Source of the DNA: Taxillus chinensis
Taxonomy: Eukaryota; Streptophyta; Magnoliopsida; Santalales; Loranthaceae
Assembly (NCBI GenBank): GCA_023512835.1
Contig: CM042085.1
Span: forward strand, 9,222,062 to 9,286,061
Length of the DNA stretch: 64,000 nt
Direction: 5' to 3'
Of the stretch, positions 57,780 to 64,000 are shown piece after piece (the first letter of the stretch is position 1; each line of letters opens with the position of its first letter). Under the pieces are notes generated by a model. That model saw only the letters and a list, made by a program, of their open reading frames with translations, ran no database searches and was not told the DNA's origin. Both the position numbers and the translations under genes were made by a program.

Positions 57780-59100
57780 TTTAATGACAGGGTGAAATGT
57801 TATAAAGGCTGTTTGGTTGCCAAAGGATACAACCAAGTTGAAAGCTTAAACTATTATGAGACTTTTGCTCTTGTTGTCAAGCACGTGAAAGTTACCCTTC
57901 TCCTCATTATAGCCTCCACCTAATATTGGCATCTTCACTAACTTGATGTCAATATCACATTCTTGCGTGGAGATCTTGATGAAGATGTTTATGTCTTTAC
58001 CTCTTGGTTTCAAGCAAAAGGAGGAGACACGAGTTTGTAAACTTCATAAATCATCATATAACCTCAAACAAACTTCATGTCAATGGTTTATTAAAAGTCT
58101 TTATTGCTTTCAAGCAAGCCAACTATAAGCAATCAAAGGCTGATTTTTTCTTATTTGTCCGATCCCATAATAGTAAATTCACTATCCTCCTCATTTATGT
58201 AAATGGTGTTATTCTAGTAAGGAACGATATACAAGACATTCAAGATACCAAGGCATTCTTGAAAAATCAATTTAAATTGAAAGATCATAGACACTTAAAG
58301 TATTTTTTAGGGATAATGGTTGCATGATCCAATAAAGGCATTGTTTTTTCACGGAAAAAATATGCTCTTGAGATATTTGAAGATTTTGGATATCTTGGTG
58401 TAAAACTAGTCTCTTTTCCCATGGATCAAAACTTATCCCTTAGTAAGTTTAAAGGTGACTATTAGTGATCCCTCTTTATACCAAAGGCTCATTGGGTTGT
58501 TAATTTCTTTAACTATCACACGATCTAACTTGACATATGCATCTCATGTTTTAAGTTATTAATTCATAGACAAGCCATGAGTACCACATTTAGAAGTAGT
58601 CCATCGTGTCTTACGATATGTGAAACAAACATTAGGATAAGGATTTTTCCCGACAGATTGTTTAATTCGGTTGAATGCCTTTTGTGATACAAATTGGGCT
58701 AGGTGTCGTGACATTCGATAATCAATTACAAGGTATTGTATATTCCTTAGAAGCTTATTAATTTCTTGAAAAACTAAGAAGCAAATGACAGGATCATGGT
58801 ATAGTGCGAAGCCAAATATCGATCTATGACTGTAACCTATTGTGAAATTATTTGGAACTACAAGATTTGGACAACACACATTCACATCCTACAAATCTAT
58901 ATTGTGACAACTAGGAAGCACTCCATATTGCTTCAAAACCCAATCTACCATGAAAGGACAAAACATGTAGAAATTGATTGTCATCTTATACATGAAAAGG
59001 TCCAAGAAGGAATGATCAAGATGGCTCATGTACTCACTTCACAACAACCAACAAATATTTTTACAAAGCTAGGAGTGTTAAGAATTGATCAGTGATATAT
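57780..59100 (+). pseudogene. Ty1/copia reverse transcriptase/RNase H pseudogene
   Basis: RT blocks in changing frames: 'GCLVAKGYNQVESLNYYETF' (family R-L-V-A-K-G-Y-x-Q), 'WHLH-LDVNITFLRGDLDED' (family Q-L-D-V-x-x-A-F-L-H-G-x-L), 'VCKLHKSSYNLKQTSCQW' (family L-x-K-x-L-Y-G-L-K-Q-x-x-R-x-W), then 'LLIYVNGVILVRND' at about 58190-58230 and 'FKLKDHRHLKYFLGI'. The catalytic YVDD is YVNG. RNase H-like sequence with 'HVEIDCHLIHEKV' (family H-I-x-x-x-x-H-F-I-R-E) follows near 58960-59000. Stops and frameshifts are frequent. Downstream, 59100-59310 may be the 3' LTR, but its partner was not found. Confidence 0.85.
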
Positions 59101-62100
59101 TGTAATTGATATCTTCCCATTTTAGGACGGTCAAGCATTGGTTGATTGTCGATCAATTTGCTTCCAAATTTATCCCTTTATATTTAGGTATATTGTAATT
59201 AGGTATGAGTTGTATGCGGTTTGAAATTGGCATTATTGTATTATATATACTGTCCTTTAGTTTCAGTTTTATTTTTATTTGTTTATAAACACATTAATTA
59301 AGTTCTCTCTTCCAAGCTCAATGAAACGGCTAAATTTTGATGAGTACAAGATGAACTTTTATATTATCTAATAAATTTATCCAGATGGGAGAAATTTGAG
59401 GGCTATTGCTCTATAGGTGATGGTTCTCATCATTTATGTGAGTGGAGTATCATTGAAGAACTGAAAACTGTGAACGGTGCGCATGATGCTTTGATGGTTG
59501 GAATAACTGAAGGATTTCCCTTGTTATTCAGAAAGAGTCAAGTAGTAATGCCACCCTTGTACATGCATGCATGCCCCTGCAACTTATTTAGGACTTCAAT
59601 TACAGCAAGCGTTGAAGCAAACATACCTTTTTGATGTTGCCTTCCGTAGAAGACTGATGACTGTGGGTGGCAGGAACTGCACTGATGTGCCAAAAGCGGT
59701 GTATGGTCCCGGGCGCGCCAACATTGATTTAAGGATCCCCATTGTTGTATCCCTACAACAAATTTAAAATTTGCAATTTATATGGGCCACAAACCAAACC
59801 TGGTCCTTTTTTAATCAATGGAGTCCATAATTTGCGGATCCACGTTGGTTGTTTAGGAACTAGTAGTTAAAATTCAACACTTCAATTCACTGTTCGACCT
59901 AGAAAAGAAGACAGGAAAAGGGTAAATCACTAACGATTCAGAAGAAACAAACAAGCGAGCAATGCTTGAAAATAATAATAAAATATGCAGGGAAGCTTTT
60001 CTTATTTTGATAACTAGTAACCTTTCACACGAGCAAAGGCCTTGGAGCCAATGTAAATAAATATTGATCATAGAAGGCGGTCGGTCATCTAATAATATTC
60101 AAGGACCTTTTTTATAGGCCCAAAACCTTTACACGGTTTAAAAAATGAAAATATAGATTATATAAAAAAAAAAGAACATTAAATATAAAAATTGTTGAAG
60201 ACCTTTATGTGTGGGTGTGGTGGGTGGCATTGGCGTGCATGATGGCGCAATGATGGTGGTGAAGAATTCACACGCAAGCAAAGCAAATTCCAAGCGGAGA
60301 GCGCGGCAAACAACAAGAGACTACAGACTACAGACTACAGAGAAGGGGACGGAATGGGCGCGGGCTTGAATTGAATTATGGCATCCAAAGCCAAAGCCGA
60401 TCAACTACCACTTTTCTCGTTATTTCATATTTAGGGAATCCAAAGATTTGTCTTGACAAAGTGGTTGAGGAAGCCCAAACAAAAAAAAATAAAATAAAAA
60501 AACACAGTGGGAACTGGAACCCATTTCCCACTCACAATCACAACTGACTTACTTTGTGCCTCACGCACAATTAATTGGCTACCGTGAAACGTTTCAAGGA
60601 TAACTATAAATAAATAACTTATAATGGGATGGGAGGGAGACACCAATTGACACCGCAGCTGACTAACCAAAGGACTACAGCACTTTCCCGGTGAGTGAGG
60701 GCCCCTAAAGTCATGTGCAAATATGCCCCCTATTTCTGAGCATTGGCCTTAGGTTTTTTTTGTAAAAAATTTAGAAAGGAAAAAAAAACATTATAAGAAG
60801 ACCTTTGATTGATTTGATAGTTGTTATGACACTAATTTATTTATTTTTTTAATAGAAATACAAATGATATACTGTTTCTCAAATGAAGAATGTCAAACTC
60901 ACCTATGAGTAGCTCGGCTGTAAGTGGCTAGTTAGTATACATTTCAAAGTTGTGCAACTTATAATTTAAGTTTTTATTTTTTTATTTTTACACCCTACCA
61001 GATTTCTTCCCGGTAAGTTTTAAATCTTTCATCACTTTAGCTTCATTATTTAAGTGAGATTTAAATATTTAACTAATCTTTGCTAAAAAAAATTAGTTAC
61101 GATCTCAATTGCAAGCTGATTGAACATATATGCGGTAAGTTGATAGTTTCAATTGTTGACTTACATCCCAAAAATATGACAAACGCGTTAAAAAAACATG
61201 AAGAAAAGAGAGAGAGAGAGAGAGAGAAAGAAGAGATTGCATTTCATTCACTGTAGTCCACGATGTAACAACGTAAAGTTAAATAGGGCGATAGCTAGGA
61301 CGTGACTTGTCTCTTTGTATTTGGTAGCGGGGGAAAAATGGTCAAAAGCCACATAAGCTTGACATTCGTATCAGAGAACTTGTCCTCTTTTAGGGGGGGG
61401 TTAAGCCACAAAATAGTACGGTTACTGTTTTTAACTGTAGGTTTCGGGAGATTCATTAACATTTTACTACATTAAAATGATCATTTTATCACATTAAAAA
61501 GACACAACCGATGATACACGACCACACAAAATTGAGGTTTGAGTGCAGAATTGTCCATCTGCTGTGGAGCATAACAAATCCCGCAGGCAGAATATATGAG
61601 AGTAACGAAAGTCAAATAAAACGCCCCCGAGTTCAACTCATCAACAAGACTAAGCTACCAAAATTGACAAACGAGGGCAGTAACGCTTGTGGGTGCAGCA
61701 TTCATTTTCACATTCCGATTAAAACTCAGTTAAATTTAATTACTCAATAAAACAAGGGCAGGTAATTGTTGCGCCTCGATGGAGAACATGCTGACTTAGC
61801 TATATTCTGCCTACAAAGACATCAAAAATACCGGGTAATTGTAAATTTGTAGTGGGTCAAGTTGACACTCGAAACCTACAATTAATGATTCTGGCTAATG
61901 GATGGACAACAACTTTCAGACTTCAACATACAACATAAATGGAGGTACGATACACAATCCGGCCTCAAATGAAACAAACGTGGGAGGTTGGGTACTACAC
62001 ACCTAATAACAACACATGCCAACCGAAATTCGCAAAGAAGAGAAATAACAACACAAACACAACTGTGAGGGACACAACAATACATACATATAAATGGGCT

Positions 62101-62498
62101 TTTTATATGTAAAAATAAAATATTTATATATGAATTAAGACACGCTGCGGGCCACATATTTTCTGAGGCCACTTCAGCCACCATCCTACAACAACATCTC
62201 ACACAGATTTGCAAACCACCTTTCTGTCAATACAGTCGTAATAATAAAAGTTACAACCAACCACCACTCCACCCCTACCAAAATGAAAATTACAAAGAGA
62301 CCTTCCCACTTCCCACTTTTTTTTTACCTCTCTCTCTCTCTCACTGTCTTTACCATTAAAACCAGACAACACCCATTGGCGGTGTGGTCCTCCCCACCCC
62401 CAAAAATATTTTAAAAAAAGAAAAAGAGAAAAAGAAAAAGTCACAAATAGGTGCAAAATAGTAACAATGTAAATAGGGGATGCGGGGTAAAGAGATGA
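59101..62498. other. Intergenic DNA between copia remnant and expansin
   Basis: 59380-59770 has a fragmentary coding look ('YLGLQLQQALKQTYLFDVAF') that I could not assign. The rest is AT-rich with a (GA)n run at about 61208-61228. The segment before 62499 is the expansin 3' untranslated region. No gene called. Confidence 0.45.
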
Positions 62499-63671
62499 TT
62501 AGACTCTGAAGTTCTTGCCGGAAAACGTTTGACCGAACTGCCAGGCGGGGGAGGCCACGTTCCAGTGGGTGGTGGAGCGGTGGTCGCTGGCCCGGAGACG
62601 GAACGACAGCGCCTGACCCACCAGCACCGCGTTGGACTGCCAATTCTGGCCCCAGTTCCTGCTCATCTCCATCCAATTAGTTTTGGAGCCTTTGATCTGC
62701 ACGCGCATGATGTCCCCTGCACCCGCGACGTTGGTGATCAGCACCAGGTTGAAGTATCGGAAGCCGTTGATCGTGAACCTGATCCCGCCTTTCTTCTGGC
62801 ACGGCACGCTGCGTAGTAGCAAAATGCAACCAAATAAACAAATATAATTAAAACCACCTACGAATTAAAAACGGGTGTATGTGGGGTGTTGGTACGTAGT
62901 AGTGGTGTCAGAATTTTTTTGGGGGGGGATGGATTGTACGGTGGACGGAGACGGAGGAGACCGGTTGGTTGGTTTGCAGAGGGACGGATGTGACGGAAGA
63001 GGGTCTTACCGGCGGTAATTGACGGGGACGATTCCGGCTTTGTACTCGGCAATGTTGAGGAACATGGGCATGGCGAGGTCGAAGTGAGGACGAGGCGGGT
63101 TGCACCACCCGCCGTTGTCGCTGGCAAGGGCGTAGTTTGGAGGGCAGAAGTTGGTTGCGGTGACGAAAATGGAGGGGAAACCCGCCTTGCACCACTCCTT
63201 ATCGGACTCGGCACACTTGATCTCAAAGCAAGCCCCGCAGCTGAGACCATTGTTGAACAGGGCCGTGCTCAGCGCCGCCGTCTGCACGCCGTACCCCTGG
63301 CTGTACAAGTTCCCGTACCCACACGCACCCCCTGCAATTATTATATATGTATATATACGCATACATAGTTTAATTAGCTTTCAAAACTTGCCATAGATCA
63401 TCTGAGACCCCATCCAAAGCTAGGTCGAAACAGAGGACCGTAACCCAAAAAAAAAAAAAAAAAAAAAAAAAGGGGGCCGGGTGCTTATATACATGACATT
63501 TTGAAGCTATATACACATACCCATGGTACCAGAAGCATCGGCGCCTCCGTAGAACGTAGCGTGTGCATCCGTCCACTGTCCGGCAACGTAGTTGCCGGGA
63601 ATTCGAGACTCCACAAACGACGACAGGAGAACAAAGGAAGCAATGCAAAGCACAGTTATTGTCATGGCCAT
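62499..63671 (-). CDS. EXPA: Alpha-expansin
   Basis: Three exons on the minus strand (63521-63671, 63010-63331, 62499-62808) with GT-AG introns give 260 residues, the usual alpha-expansin size and intron layout. Residues 1-22 are a secretory signal peptide ([20 protein letters not shown]). The six-stranded double-psi barrel domain follows, with '[20 protein letters not shown]', '[20 protein letters not shown]', 'TATNFCPPN', '[19 protein letters not shown]' (the HFD motif) and eight cysteines. The C-terminal cellulose-binding CBM63 domain has '[20 protein letters not shown]', '[20 protein letters not shown]' and the family ending '[13 protein letters not shown]'. Expansins loosen cellulose-xyloglucan contacts in the cell wall at acid pH without hydrolysis. 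The frame is intact and the start is the first of two close ATGs. Confidence 0.97.
63447..63471. repeat. A-run in expansin intron 1
   Basis: About 25 uninterrupted A bases followed by a short G-run, inside the intron between exons 1 and 2. Confidence 0.9.
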
Positions 63672-64000
63672 TTTTCTTGAACTGCTTGCTTGGAGAGCAA
63701 ATTAGTCTTTTTTTTCTTTTTCTTTTTTTAAAAAAAGAAGAAAAAAAGACACAAAGAAGAAGAAGAAGAAAAGTACAGAGAGCGGGAGGAGTGGGCGAAG
63801 GCGGGCTTTGTGGGAGTGATGTGCGGTCGGAGGGTCTCCTACTTATGGAGGAGCCGGTGAGGAGGGTGGGTCGCGCCAGTGGCATATCCCGTAATTTCAT
63901 ATCCCACGTCACCTTATACCGCGTGCGATGCACCTCCCATTTATAATAGAGCGTGGTTTCCAGGCGCCTCCGAAGCGAGTCCGGTTCGAAGCTGTCTCCA
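63672..64000 (-). promoter_or_regulatory. Expansin 5' untranslated region and promoter
   Basis: On the minus strand TCTATTATAAAT (63939-63950) is a candidate TATA box about 270 bases before the ATG, followed by a CT-rich leader (63715-63780). Nothing else is recognised before the window ends. Confidence 0.45.

Noticed and set aside
59380..59770. Possible gene fragment encoding 'YLGLQLQQALKQTYLFDVAF'
   Set aside because: Upstream frames are broken and the family is unknown. Too weak to annotate as a pseudogene.
63370..63933. Minus-strand open frame of 187 residues
   Set aside because: It runs across expansin exon 1, intron 1 and leader in the wrong frame. The spliced expansin explains the region.

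Overview
This is a stretch of a flowering-plant nuclear chromosome. The evidence is multi-exon genes with GT-AG introns and plant-specific products (alpha-expansin, OEP16, GASA peptide, FPF1-like protein, P-class PPR protein), set in AT-rich intergenic DNA with many LTR retrotransposons. I cannot name the species from sequence alone. I found no rRNA, tRNA, CRISPR array or prokaryotic feature.

Positions 1-22.4 kb are a retrotransposon nest. A minus-strand Ty3/gypsy chromovirus of the Tekay/Del type (element A, about 2.3-21.2 kb) was interrupted inside its reverse transcriptase by a 1.8-kb LTR-like insertion (element X, ATAAT direct repeats). X was in turn interrupted by a plus-strand copy of the same Tekay family (element B, 6005-14593, CTCCCC direct repeats). 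B keeps both LTRs, PBS and polypurine tract, but its frames are broken and the integrase catalytic core is deleted. At the left edge, between a separate LTR/PBS remnant and A's truncated 3' LTR, lies an intronless, frameshifted copy of a LOG (cytokinin-activating enzyme) gene. An older related LTR remnant lies at 21.5-22.4 kb.

Positions 22.4-64 kb are gene-bearing, with smaller repeats between the genes. The host genes are a proline-rich GASA gene (25.1-26.0 kb, plus, with a one-base homopolymer frameshift), OEP16 (35.5-37.3 kb, minus, six exons), TIM9 (42.3-43.7 kb, plus, two exons), a P-class PPR gene (44.9-46.6 kb, plus, intronless), an FPF1-like gene (55.2-55.7 kb, minus, single exon) and an alpha-expansin gene (62.5-63.7 kb, minus, three exons). 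They are unrelated single genes and not a cluster or operon. OEP16 and TIM9 concern organelle outer-envelope transport and mitochondrial intermembrane-space chaperoning, the PPR protein probably organelle RNA, and GASA, FPF1 and expansin concern growth.

Other mobile elements are a complete TRIM (32.0-32.6 kb, GCTTC direct repeats) inside a degraded gypsy gag, a 5'-truncated L1 LINE (48.1-48.9 kb, 11-bp direct repeats), degraded Tekay-type LTR pieces (29.2-29.9 and 56.9-57.4 kb), a Ty1/copia RT pseudogene (57.8-59.1 kb), an 854-bp tandem duplication (39.2-40.9 kb), fold-back MITE-like hairpins and two roughly 100-bp GA tracts. I saw no sign of a new multi-gene system. The most informative points are the datable nested insertions, the integrase-less Tekay copy, the LOG pseudogene and the GASA frameshift.
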